Positions 7,665 through 15,838 of a DNA stretch of 57,771 nt are shown here, one piece after another. A program made the position numbers and the translations under genes. The notes below the pieces were generated by a model. The model had not been told where the DNA came from and searched no databases. It saw nothing but the letters and a program-made list of their open reading frames with translations. This DNA is from JAAYKT01 sp964408955 (GTDB lineage: Bacteria > Bacillota > Clostridia > Lutisporales > Lutisporaceae). Position 1 is the first letter of the stretch, and each line of letters begins with the position of its first letter. Where the stretch lies: positions 1 to 57,771 of the forward strand of contig CAYPBK010000009.1 of NCBI GenBank assembly GCA_964408955.1. The letters are read 5' to 3'.

Positions 7665-9482
7665 TTATTTTACTTTAAACCTTTCTTCCATGGCTTTTTC
7701 ATAAAAGAGGTATTTATTTTTGCCTGCTGATTTGGCATTATACATGGCGATATCCGCTTTGGTAAGAAGCACATCTATATGTGCTCCATCTGTGGGATAG
7801 CGCACGATACCCATAGTAGCGGTTATATTATTTTCTAAGCCATTTAATATAATTTTTTCGTTAATAGTGTTTTTCAGCTTTTTTGCAAAATCCCGAATCT
7901 TGCGCAGGCTTCCTTCCTTTAACAAAATTAAAAATTCATCTCCCCCAAAGCGAAAAGCCATGGCATTCTCCGGTGATATATCTCGAATAAATTGGGCGAT
8001 TTTCTTTAATACTTCATCTCCATATACATGTCCCAAAACATCGTTTACATTTTTAAAATCATCTAAATCCAATAGTATCAAGGAGCCTCTTTCATTATTA
8101 CGCATCTCAAGGGTCAAGATTTCAGAAAGCTTTCTCCTATTATAAAGCCTCGTTAACGGATCGTGAACGGAGAGAAATTCTATATGCTCCTCTTTTTGTT
8201 TAATTTCTGTAATATCAATCAAAACTCCGTAGAGAGTATCAATTTTTTTGCTTTTCAAACTGAAGCCTTTGCCTCTGATAAGATACCAGCGGATACTGCC
8301 TTCTTTGCTTAAGATTCTGATTTGAGCCTCAACTGAACCCTTTGGATTTTTAATATACTTATTAAGCTCGTTTAAAAAGATACTCCTGTCCTCCTCGTGG
8401 ACAACAGTATTCACTACATCATATATATATCCTTTTCTAGCCGTATCCATGCCCACCAGATCAAGGAAATTCTCTGAAAATTCAACGCTCTGCTTTTGTA
8501 TATCTATCTGCCATATGAAGCTATTGGTAGCTTCGATTGCGAATTCGTACTTTTGTCTCAGCTCATCGTTCTTCTTGGAATACTCCTGTATTTCATCATA
8601 TTGCGCTCTCAGCTCCTCCTCACCGGACATAAGCTGCTCCACCGTAGCCTCAAGCTCCTCATTAGTAGCCTCCAACTCTTCATTGGATTCCTCCAGTTGC
8701 CTTTTGTACATTTGCTTTTCAGTGATATCCGTATATATGCCATAGCCGCCTATGATTTCTTTATTGACTTCCATGAGAATTCCTCGGATATTGACAAAAA
8801 CCGGGTCACCGTTTTTCGTATATCTGATGTCCTCTAAATCAACCATTCCCGTTTTAAACAAATTATTTGTCACGTTTACTGCTGCTTGCTTTTGCCCTTT
8901 AGGCATGACCAAATCGTCAGGGCTGCGACCTAAGCATTCCTCTCTCCTATACCCAAAAATGCTTAAAAAGCTATCGTTTACTTCTATAATTAAATGATTT
9001 TTATCTAAACATACTATACCATCGGGGCTGTTTGCGAAAAGAGTCTCAAACCTTTTTAATAAAATTCCTTGCTGCTTTTCAAATTTTTTAATACTTGTTA
9101 TATCCCTGGATATTGATAGTGCAGCCACTACTTCCCCATTTTCACCAAGAATAGGCACGGCTTTACCCCAATCGTAATAGTCCATTTTAGTACTGTAAGT
9201 CTCACCTTCTACGGAACCATCCTCATTCCTCTGAAATCTATAATAATACTTTTCTGTTTCTTTATCCGGTTGAAAAACAAGCTCTGCCAGGGTCTGTCTT
9301 TTGTATCCGTAAAAAACCATGGAATGGGCATAATCACTTTTACCGACGATATCTTCCCTTTTGACGTTTGTAAGGCTTTCCATTGCATTATTCCACACTA
9401 TGACTTTGCCTTCTCTGTCTATTGCAAAAACAGGGTCAGGAAGCATCTCTATTATGTTTTTATAAAATATTGCCGTTTCCAT
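7665..9482 (-). CDS. Diguanylate cyclase with multiple PAS domains
   Basis: This 605-residue protein has three PAS-like sensor regions (about 5-125, 147-262 and 315-430). A coiled coil of repeated EELEATNEEL-type heptads (about 265-315) lies before the third, and a GGDEF domain fills the C-terminus (about 440-600). The active site reads RFGGDEF, so c-di-GMP synthesis is expected. The inhibitory RxxD motif normally five residues before GGDEF is absent, so product inhibition may be missing. No membrane segment is visible. The start at 9482 is set by AGGAGGG; the 22-residue extension is not supported. Its place beside flaG-fliD suggests control of motility or surface attachment. Confidence 0.9.
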   Translation of the reverse strand: METAIFYKNIIEMLPDPVFAIDREGKVIVWNNAMESLTNVKREDIVGKSDYAHSMVFYGYKRQTLAELVFQPDKETEKYYYRFQRNEDGSVEGETYSTKMDYYDWGKAVPILGENGEVVAALSISRDITSIKKFEKQQGILLKRFETLFANSPDGIVCLDKNHLIIEVNDSFLSIFGYRREECLGRSPDDLVMPKGQKQAAVNVTNNLFKTGMVDLEDIRYTKNGDPVFVNIRGILMEVNKEIIGGYGIYTDITEKQMYKRQLEESNEELEATNEELEATVEQLMSGEEELRAQYDEIQEYSKKNDELRQKYEFAIEATNSFIWQIDIQKQSVEFSENFLDLVGMDTARKGYIYDVVNTVVHEEDRSIFLNELNKYIKNPKGSVEAQIRILSKEGSIRWYLIRGKGFSLKSKKIDTLYGVLIDITEIKQKEEHIEFLSVHDPLTRLYNRRKLSEILTLEMRNNERGSLILLDLDDFKNVNDVLGHVYGDEVLKKIAQFIRDISPENAMAFRFGGDEFLILLKEGSLRKIRDFAKKLKNTINEKIILNGLENNITATMGIVRYPTDGAHIDVLLTKADIAMYNAKSAGKNKYLFYEKAMEERFKVK

Positions 9483-9691
9483 GGGGGTCCCTCCTAATAT
9501 GTGCTCTGGACAATGTTGAATACAAATATAAATGGCAATCAAGCCCATATGAATGGCTTGACAAATATACCATCAAAAATTACTATATGCATTATATAAT
9601 TACAATTTCTACTATTCTTATTCTACTAAATTCTATTAATTTCTACAATGCTTTATTTTAAATTGACAAAATAATCTATCTGTCAAAGAAA

Positions 9692-9719
9692 TTAATAATT
9701 TATCAGATTTTGCCGATAT
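9692..9719 (+). promoter_or_regulatory. Candidate sigma-28 (SigD) promoter
   Basis: A full GCCGATAT -10 element lies at 9712-9719 with a weak -35 (TTAA with 16 bp spacing, or TAAT with 15). It points to the plus-strand gene starting at 9744. The distance from the -10 to the ribosome binding site is short but workable. Confidence 0.6.
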
Positions 9720-9743
9720 AATTATTGAATGGAGGTGAAATCT

Positions 9744-10286
9744 ATGAAAATAGATGGTATAAAGCCGATTGAATCTATAACTACTACAGACAAAATTGAC
9801 ATTGAGAAAAAGAATATAAATAAGGAAAAAGCAAAAGAGGAAGCGGCTGCAGTATACGAAAAAGGCAAGGATGTCGGAACGAAGCATGTCTATGATAAAA
9901 ATGCAATCCTGAAGCTTAAAGCTGAAAGCGATAAAGCTCTTGACAGTTTAAGGCGCATCGTCGAGGAGCTCCTAATAAGACAGGGTAAAACCGTTAAGCT
10001 TTTTAAACCGGATGATGTGGTTTTAGTAGACGAGGAAGCACAGCTGGAGGCTCAAGCCTTAATAGGTCCTGAAGGAGATTTGGGAATAGAGAAAACAAGC
10101 CAGCGCATCGTTGACTTTGCCATAGCTTTATCCGGGGGCGATAAAACGAAATTGGATACTCTGAGGAAAGCCATTGACAAAGGATTTAAAGAAGCAGAAA
10201 AGGTGCTGGGCGAGCTCCCTGAAATATCGAGAGAAACCTATGACAGGATAATGGAAAAGCTTGATGCCTGGGAAAATGAAGAATAA
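9744..10286 (+). CDS. Conserved hypothetical protein, probable flagellar-regulon member
   Basis: This 180-residue soluble, charged protein has no domain I can name with confidence. The N-terminal third is polar. The remainder is helical and contains an ALIGPEGDLGIEKTSQRIVDFA-type segment and a C-terminal helix with TYDRIMEKLDAW. Similar small proteins occur beside flagellar genes in Clostridia. The start is the ATG at 9744 because GGAGGTG (9731-9737) lies before it; the ATG at 9729 overlaps that ribosome binding site. A sigma-28-type promoter precedes it and a strong terminator follows. Pieces of this gene reappear, rearranged, at 12002-12104. Confidence 0.7.
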   Translation: MKIDGIKPIESITTTDKIDIEKKNINKEKAKEEAAAVYEKGKDVGTKHVYDKNAILKLKAESDKALDSLRRIVEELLIRQGKTVKLFKPDDVVLVDEEAQLEAQALIGPEGDLGIEKTSQRIVDFAIALSGGDKTKLDTLRKAIDKGFKEAEKVLGELPEISRETYDRIMEKLDAWENEE

Positions 10287-10299
10287 TATTTGATTAATG

Positions 10300-10329
10300 A
10301 AGCCTTTCAGTTATTTAACTGAAAGGCTT
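10300..10329 (+). terminator. Rho-independent terminator
   Basis: AAGCCTTTCAGTT pairs perfectly with AACTGAAAGGCTT over a 4-nt loop, followed by TTGTTGTTTG. It ends the plus-strand gene at 9744-10286. Confidence 0.85.
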
Positions 10330-10610
10330 TGTTGTTTGTGGATAAACTATTGTACACGACTTCCAATCGGTTGGAAAATTGGTATTGTTGGCATATTGTT
10401 TTCTTCTTTTAGCTCTTCTAAACTTATCCTTATGTTTAGACATCGATATAACCGCCATCCACAGTGTGTATTGCACTACGCAGTCATCTTTTTTTATACT
10501 TTTAGAGTTATCAAAACAATATGGTTGCATTATCTATAGAATGAATTATAATATACTTATAAGTTGCAAACTTACGAGTTGCATATTTTGGCGAATATGA
10601 GGCGATAAAG
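10330..10610. other. Intergenic region upstream of the ATPase gene
   Basis: About 280 bp without a convincing gene. A basic 71-residue minus-strand frame (10315-10530) exists but overlaps the terminator and has no ribosome binding site. The right end holds a sigma-A promoter at 10525-10552 and the repeat CTTATAAGTTGCAAACTTACGAGT-like element at 10555-10578, which is reported separately. Confidence 0.45.
10525..10552 (+). promoter_or_regulatory. Candidate sigma-A promoter of the ATPase gene
   Basis: TTGCAT and TATAAT are separated by 16 bp and lie 58 bp before the ATPase start codon. The repeat AGTTGCA-8-AGTTGCA sits between promoter and gene and could be an operator. Confidence 0.6.
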
Positions 10611-12011
10611 ATGTTTTATGGCAGGGAGAAAGAATTAAAAAAACTAAATCAAATGTATAATAGTGATAAATTTGAATTTGCTGTTTTTTACGGTAGGCGG
10701 CGTGTTGGCAAAACAACGCTTATAAAAGAATTCTGTAAAGATAAAAATGCCATATATTTTGTTGCCCGTGAAGCAGTAGGAGAAATTAACTTAAGAAATT
10801 TCAGTAATGATGTTTTAAAAACACAGAAATCACAAATAACCCCTAATACATATTTCTCTGATTGGGAAAATGCATTTGACCATGTATACAGTATATCAAA
10901 GGAAAAGCGAACCATTTTAGTAATTGATGAATACCCTTATTTGGCTCAAAGCTATACGCCTATTTCTTCAATCATCCAAGCCCACATAGATGCAAAGCTA
11001 AAAGATTCAAAGCTTTTCCTCATTTTATGCGGCTCTTCAATGAGCTTTATGGAATATCAGGTTTTGGGATACAAAAGCCCGTTATACGGCAGAAGAACTG
11101 CCCAATTCCGTATATTGCCTTTTTCTTTTTTTGATTCTGTATCTTTTCTGGACAATTTTAACAAAGAAGAAAAAGCCGTGATCTATGGTATTACTAGCGG
11201 TATTCCAGAATACTTAACAAAAATTAGAAATGATTTAACCCTTAAGGAAAACATTATTACTCTTTATCTTGACGACTCCGGAGCATTATACGAGGAACCC
11301 TCAAACCTTATCAAGCAAGAACTTAGAGAGCCTTCCACTTATAATGGCATAATTGAAGCAATTGCGAACGGTGCAACAAGGCTCAATGAAATAGCAAGCA
11401 AAAATCATATGGAGAGTAATAAATGTGCCAAGTATCTATCCGCCTTAATAGCTCTGGGTATTATAAAAAAGGAAAAGCCCGTCACCGAAACAGTAAGTAA
11501 GAAAAGTATTTACCTTCTTAATGATCAAATGTTTCGATTTTGGTATCGCTTTGTCTTCAAAAATATGAGCCTTATTGTTTCAGGCTATGGGGACTCCGTT
11601 TATGAGAGTATTGTAAAACCTCAAATTAACGATTTTATGGGGCTTGTTTTTGAGGATATTTCTAAGCAATATTTGTTAAAGCAATTAGATAAAAATGCAC
11701 CTTTTTTATTTGGTAACATCGGCAAATGGTGGGGTAATAATCCGAAATTAAAACGCCAAGAAGAGATAGATATTATGTCTTTTAGGGATAATAATGCCTT
11801 GTTTGGCGAGTGTAAATGGACAAATGAACCCGTCGGTGCCACTGTGCTCCATGATCTGATAGAAAAAAGTGAAATCTTTCATTATACAAATAAATATTAT
11901 TATTTATTTGCAAAAAAAGGCTTTACAAGGGGCTGTAGGGAGGTTGCTGCTAGAGCCGATAATGTAGTTTTGGAGGAGTTTAGTAAGATGTTGCATATTA
12001 CGCAATCCTGA
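10611..12011 (+). CDS. AAA+ ATPase with C-terminal DUF234 nuclease-like domain
   Basis: The 466-residue product has an archaeal-type ATPase domain. It opens FYGREKELKKL, carries Walker A GRRRVGKTT (about residues 28-36) and a Walker B-like TILVIDEYPYL segment near 102. A winged-helix segment follows (about 245-300). The C-terminal DUF234 region shows EEIDIM then GECKW, a PD-(D/E)xK nuclease-like arrangement. Such proteins are common in accessory DNA of bacteria and archaea and their role is unsettled. The start is set by GAGG eight bases upstream. The last residues and the stop codon lie inside a duplicated fragment of the 9744 gene, so the native C-terminus may have been altered slightly. 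Confidence 0.85.
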   Translation: MFYGREKELKKLNQMYNSDKFEFAVFYGRRRVGKTTLIKEFCKDKNAIYFVAREAVGEINLRNFSNDVLKTQKSQITPNTYFSDWENAFDHVYSISKEKRTILVIDEYPYLAQSYTPISSIIQAHIDAKLKDSKLFLILCGSSMSFMEYQVLGYKSPLYGRRTAQFRILPFSFFDSVSFLDNFNKEEKAVIYGITSGIPEYLTKIRNDLTLKENIITLYLDDSGALYEEPSNLIKQELREPSTYNGIIEAIANGATRLNEIASKNHMESNKCAKYLSALIALGIIKKEKPVTETVSKKSIYLLNDQMFRFWYRFVFKNMSLIVSGYGDSVYESIVKPQINDFMGLVFEDISKQYLLKQLDKNAPFLFGNIGKWWGNNPKLKRQEEIDIMSFRDNNALFGECKWTNEPVGATVLHDLIEKSEIFHYTNKYYYLFAKKGFTRGCREVAARADNVVLEEFSKMLHITQS

Positions 12012-12104
12012 AGCTTAAAGCTGAAAAGGTGCTGGGCGAGCTCCCTGAAATATCGAGAGAAACCTATGATAGAATAATGGAAAAGCTTGATGCCTGAGAA
12101 AATT
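12002..12104 (+). pseudogene. Rearranged fragment of the 9744-10286 gene
   Basis: Bases 12002-12026 match 9903-9927. The sequence then jumps and 12021-12104 matches 10194-10277 with only about three substitutions. The junction is at a shared GCTGAA/GCAGAAA-like stretch, so about 270 bp of the middle of the gene are missing. The fragment supplies the stop codon of the ATPase and replaces the 3' end of the PIN-toxin gene. It is therefore a scar of a duplication and deletion, not a functional gene. Confidence 0.85.
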
Positions 12105-12372
12105 TCCGTCTTCCGTAAAGTTCTAAAGCTTCTTCAATAACATCAAAATCTAATACTTCTATATTATCGCTTTGAATAAGCTTAATAATAGTATCACTTA
12201 TTTCGGCATTTTCAACATTATACACTTTCTCAAGAACATAAATTATCTCGGCTATTACTTCAACCGGCATAAAAACTATATTTTCCTCTAATATATTTGC
12301 GGCTTTTGCAGATAATTCCTCTACATCATATAAAAGAAATCTTAGAATTACATTTGCATCAACTATTTTCAT
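12064..12372 (-). pseudogene. PIN-domain toxin, truncated at its C-terminus
   Basis: The first about 91 residues match a VapC-like PIN toxin: MKIVDANVILRFLL with the first catalytic Asp, a conserved VEVIAEIIYVLEK segment with the Glu, and a LYGRRKF segment. PIN toxins of this type are about 125-140 residues and carry further catalytic acids after that point. Here the frame enters the rearranged fragment (12002-12104) and ends after an unrelated 11-residue tail. The toxin has therefore probably lost its nuclease activity. It overlaps the antitoxin gene by 14 bp, the usual toxin-antitoxin arrangement. Confidence 0.8.
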
Positions 12373-12592
12373 ATCTATCTACCACCGAATCTGCCCATGC
12401 ATTTTTCTCTTTTTCGATCAATTCAATGTTTTTATATTTAGACAAAACTCCTTTTAAATCTTTTAATTCAGAGTCATTCTTTTTTGCATAAGGAACTAAA
12501 GTTACTATTACTTTTCTATTCTTCATATTATCGGGGAGATCAAATATATCGCTTAAAATGTTGCTGTTTGTAACCCTTTTAATAATTTCCAT
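12359..12592 (-). CDS. Antitoxin partner of the PIN toxin
   Basis: The 77-residue protein has the form of PIN-toxin antitoxins: an N-terminal MEIIKRVTNSNILSDIFDLP-like segment and a C-terminal toxin-binding helix containing LSKYKN and EKEKNAWADSVVDRYENS-like sequence. The start at 12592 follows AAAGGAG; the 12-residue extension is not supported. It overlaps the truncated toxin by 14 bp and looks intact, so it may persist as a free antitoxin or repressor. Confidence 0.75.
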   Translation of the reverse strand: MEIIKRVTNSNILSDIFDLPDNMKNRKVIVTLVPYAKKNDSELKDLKGVLSKYKNIELIEKEKNAWADSVVDRYENS

Positions 12593-12925
12593 ATGTGTCA
12601 CTCCTTTCTCATACAACAAATCTTTCATACTCTATTTCGCTTTGCAATACATCTTATAAATAATATTTAGAAAAATTTAATTTATGTTTTCATCATTACT
12701 CTACTTTCATAAATTATCGCATCCATAAATATTTTACCTATAATACTGTTGTTTTTATTATACCATGAAATTCAAAAGAATAGCATGATATAGTCCGCTA
12801 GAAAAATGTAATATTCTTTATGAACTCTTTATGAGTGAGTTCTATAACTTGTAGTTATCATTATAATTGATTTTCATTCAAAACATTAAGAATCAGAAGT
12901 TGTAAAAAGTCTTTAAAATAACAAA
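12593..12925. other. Intergenic region, no gene seen
   Basis: An AT-rich 333-bp spacer between two antitoxin-type genes. I found no reading frame with a ribosome binding site and no remnant of a MazF toxin after the MazE-like gene. The only structure noted is an inverted repeat GAACT/AGTTC near 12820-12842. Confidence 0.5.
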
Positions 12926-13165
12926 TTAAAATATCTCCTTACCTTGAGGTTCTCCTGTATCCCATTCATTACATTCATATCTACTCTCATATTCCCCAAT
13001 CCTATCATCAAGACCTTTATGCTTCTTTATTGGTAAAATTACTATATTTCCATCCTTTACTTCAATAGATATTTTATCGTTTTCTTCTATTTTTGCCATT
13101 TCCATAATTGTCTTTGGAATGCGGACAGCATGACTATTGCCCCATTTTTGCATTCTTGTTTGCAT
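12926..13165 (-). CDS. MazE/AbrB-type antitoxin-like DNA-binding protein, orphan
   Basis: The 79-residue protein has the swapped-hairpin AbrB pattern at its N-terminus: MQKWGNSHAVRIPKTIMEMA, then KISIEVKDGNIVILPI. The C-terminal tail (ESRYECNEWDTGEPQGKEIF-like) is the region that normally contacts a MazF toxin. No MazF gene follows, so this looks like an orphan antitoxin or a stand-alone regulator. The start at 13165 is placed eight bases after GAGG; an earlier GTG and ATG are possible. An inverted repeat in its upstream region may be its operator. Confidence 0.75.
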   Translation of the reverse strand: MQTRMQKWGNSHAVRIPKTIMEMAKIEENDKISIEVKDGNIVILPIKKHKGLDDRIGEYESRYECNEWDTGEPQGKEIF

Positions 13166-13187
13166 ATACATCACCTCTTAATTTTGA

Positions 13188-13237
13188 GATATACTTTGTT
13201 TCTATATGTGTCAATTATAATATATCAAAATATATCT
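13188..13237 (-). promoter_or_regulatory. Possible operator of the MazE-like gene
   Basis: AGATATACTTTG (13188-13199) and CAAAATATATCT (13226-13237) form an inverted repeat with one mismatch flanking a TATAAT-containing stretch. AbrB/MazE proteins often bind such sites in their own promoters; this is inference. Confidence 0.4.
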
Positions 13238-13338
13238 ACTTGTGATATTACATTTTCAATACGGAAGGCAGCTCCATTAATAGATCGTTCTACCATCTTA
13301 TGAGTTGCATACTTACAAGTAAATATTATTAGTCATTA

Positions 13339-13536
13339 CTATAAACTAATATCAATCTTGCCGCCTAAATGCGGGTTGACCGACAATTCCATAATCCTTG
13401 CAGATTGTTCTATTATTTTATTAAGATCATCAGCTTGCTGCTTGGCATTATCCATTGCTATTTTTAACACTGACATGCCGGCTTCCTGACGTAAATTTGT
13501 ATATTTAATCATTGAAGCAATTGCCGCTATATCCAT
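13339..13536 (-). CDS. yjfB: YjfB-family putative motility protein
   Basis: A 65-residue protein matching the YjfB pattern: it starts MDIAAIASMI, is helical, has an LKIAMDNAKQQA segment and ends HLGGKIDISL. In Bacillus subtilis the family belongs to the SigD regulon, but its function is unknown. The start follows AAGGAG. I found no clear sigma-28 promoter upstream. It lies between the accessory region and the glycan island. Confidence 0.85.
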   Translation of the reverse strand: MDIAAIASMIKYTNLRQEAGMSVLKIAMDNAKQQADDLNKIIEQSARIMELSVNPHLGGKIDISL

Positions 13537-13623
13537 GGAATCAACTCCTTGTTAATGCGTTCTTAGTTTCACATAATATAATAAACTATATAAAAGTTAA
13601 CTAGAGCTAAAGAGAAATACCAG

Positions 13624-14622
13624 CTAAAGCGGATATCTGACACGCCAGTCTTCAATAATCCTTTCATACATTATGCGAAGCCCGTATTTAGGTGACCAGC
13701 CAAGCCCTCTTATTTTATCTATATTTAAGATAAATCCTACATCATGAAAATAGCCCCGCTCCTTAATATCATCCGGCACCTTGACTACTACCTTTATCTT
13801 TCCTTTACATATCTCATTTGCAACCATTTCCGCCATACTTCTGATAGTCGTGGCAGCCTGGGGATTTGCAATATTATATGCTTCTCCATTCTCGCCTTTT
13901 AGCAAAAGTGTCAGCAACCCTCTTATAGTATCCGAAATATAGCAATAATTTCCCATAGAATTACCTTCCGTATGCAATACAATATCTTCGCCATTTATTG
14001 CACTTCTTGCAAATTGAGCAAATACTCTATTATCATCCACAGGAGCACCGGCACCAAAGGTTTGGGCTAACCTTGCTATTTTCACAGGAATATCATACTG
14101 ATGACAATATGATGTGCATAGCAATTCGCATAGTCTTTTACTTTCAGGATAACTGCTGCGAGGATTTTTCAAATCTATATAACCCAAATCTTCTTCTAAA
14201 GCTTCTTTTTTTTCTAACTGTCCATATACCTCCATGCTGGAAAGATATAATACGCTTTTACTTTTTGTTTTCCTAGCAAGCTCAAGAATATTCCTTGTCC
14301 CATCAATAGACACATTTATTACATCCACAGGATTGTTAAACATCTTTATAGATTTGGTTATTGCAGCACAATGAATAATATAATCCGGTGAGGATTCGAT
14401 AAATATTCCTTGCCGTATATCACCATGAATCTTTCTCGAATGTGCAATTATATTAATATCTAATTTATATTTTATATTTGCTTCTTTCAATACTTTTACA
14501 ATAGCATTTCCAATTAATCCGGTTGCCCCAGTGATAAGAATTGTTGAATTAGAAAAGCTGCTCCAAGGTATGCTGTCGTCGGATAGTATCTCTACTATAT
14601 CATTTTGTATTATATTATTCAT
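13624..14622 (-). CDS. NAD-dependent sugar epimerase/dehydratase
   Basis: A short-chain dehydrogenase-type sugar enzyme of 332 residues. It has the nucleotide-binding GATGLIG near residue 31, the SSMEVYG strand and the catalytic YPESK. An extended NDP-sugar epimerase fold is expected; the exact substrate cannot be told. The N-terminal 25 residues before the Rossmann strand are an extension. I prefer the ATG at 14622; a GTG at 14634 is also in frame. It is the last gene of the glycan island in transcription order, after galE. Confidence 0.85.
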   Translation of the reverse strand: MNNIIQNDIVEILSDDSIPWSSFSNSTILITGATGLIGNAIVKVLKEANIKYKLDINIIAHSRKIHGDIRQGIFIESSPDYIIHCAAITKSIKMFNNPVDVINVSIDGTRNILELARKTKSKSVLYLSSMEVYGQLEKKEALEEDLGYIDLKNPRSSYPESKRLCELLCTSYCHQYDIPVKIARLAQTFGAGAPVDDNRVFAQFARSAINGEDIVLHTEGNSMGNYCYISDTIRGLLTLLLKGENGEAYNIANPQAATTIRSMAEMVANEICKGKIKVVVKVPDDIKERGYFHDVGFILNIDKIRGLGWSPKYGLRIMYERIIEDWRVRYPL

Positions 14623-14760
14623 GGTTTTTTTCACCTTTCAATCAACTAACATTTTTCTAATAATGCTTTTAATAACTTTTAACACATTAAATCATAGCTT
14701 CATGAAAACCACAACATATATGGCTATTTCAATAACGAATAAAAAAATTTGAATTCTCAA

Positions 14761-15744
14761 TTAGGCATAGCCGTTAGGGTTTTTTCCATGCCATGACCAG
14801 GCATCCATAATTATCTTCTCTATATTGCTATACTTTGGTATCCAGCCTAAAATCTCATGAGCCTTTTTTGATGAGGCAATTAAGATTGCGGGGTCGCCTG
14901 ATCTTCTACCTTTTATTATTGCAGGCATCTTATGCTTAGTAATGCCCCGTGCAACTTCTATTACTTCCTTTACAGAATATCCTCTACTATTTCCTAGGTT
15001 GAAGATTTCACTATTGTTTACCTGTTTTAAATATTTCAATGCCTTAAAGTGGGCATCCGCAAGGTCCATAACATGGATGTAATCCCTTACGCAAGTGCCA
15101 TCCTTAGTTGGATAATCGTCGCCAAATATATAAATATTGTCTCTTTTCCCAAGAGGAACCTGTAATATAAGTGGGATTAAATGTGTTTCCGGGTTATGAT
15201 CCTCACCTATTTCACCTGTTTCATAAGCACCTGAAGCATTGAAATACCTAAGTGAAACATATTTTATTCCATAGGCTTCATCAAACCGTTTCATCATCTT
15301 TTCCATTGCAAGTTTCGTCTCTCCATAGGTATTTGTTGGGTTTGTTTCATCTGACTCCATAATTGGCAGTCTTTTTGATTCTCCGTAAACAGCTGCAGTT
15401 GATGAAAATATAATCTTATCAACATTGTTCTCTTTCATTACATTAAGTAGGCAAAGCATACCATATACATTATTATGATAATATTCATAAGGTTTTAACA
15501 TGCTCTCTCCCACCAAGGAGTTTGCAGCAAAATGAATCACCGCTTCAATTTCATGTTCCTTAAAGATTTTATCCAATTCTTTTTCATTTCTTATATCTAT
15601 TTTATATAGGTAGTCCACATTGACAGAGGAATCATGACCGCTTTGCAAATTATCTACAACTATAATTTCTTCGCTATTTTCTTGAAAATATTTTACAACA
15701 TGACTACCTATATATCCGGCTCCCCCAGTTATTAATATTGCCAT
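14761..15744 (-). CDS. galE: GalE, UDP-glucose 4-epimerase
   Basis: The 327-residue protein has the full GalE pattern: GGAGYIGSH at residue 7, DNLQSGH, HFAANSLVGES, SSTAAVYG, the catalytic YGETK, and VRDYIHVMDLADAH. It interconverts UDP-glucose and UDP-galactose. In this island it would feed the UDP-galactopyranose mutase (Glf) with UDP-galactose. The start follows a G-rich ribosome binding site. It lies about 95 bp from ugd. Confidence 0.93.
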   Translation of the reverse strand: MAILITGGAGYIGSHVVKYFQENSEEIIVVDNLQSGHDSSVNVDYLYKIDIRNEKELDKIFKEHEIEAVIHFAANSLVGESMLKPYEYYHNNVYGMLCLLNVMKENNVDKIIFSSTAAVYGESKRLPIMESDETNPTNTYGETKLAMEKMMKRFDEAYGIKYVSLRYFNASGAYETGEIGEDHNPETHLIPLILQVPLGKRDNIYIFGDDYPTKDGTCVRDYIHVMDLADAHFKALKYLKQVNNSEIFNLGNSRGYSVKEVIEVARGITKHKMPAIIKGRRSGDPAILIASSKKAHEILGWIPKYSNIEKIIMDAWSWHGKNPNGYA

Positions 15745-15838
15745 TTACAAAGCCTACCCCCTCAATTATCTTTTCTTGTGTTTAATATAAATAACATATC
15801 AATATAGGACATTTTATTGAAGTTTATTTTATTTTTTA

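Noticed and set aside
10315..10530. Basic 71-residue minus-strand frame before the ATPase
   Set aside because: It overlaps a terminator, has no ribosome binding site, and its resemblance to small ribosomal proteins is only compositional.
10330..13338. Prophage or integrative element
   Set aside because: No integrase, transposase or phage structural gene is visible; only short repeats and a scar support mobility.
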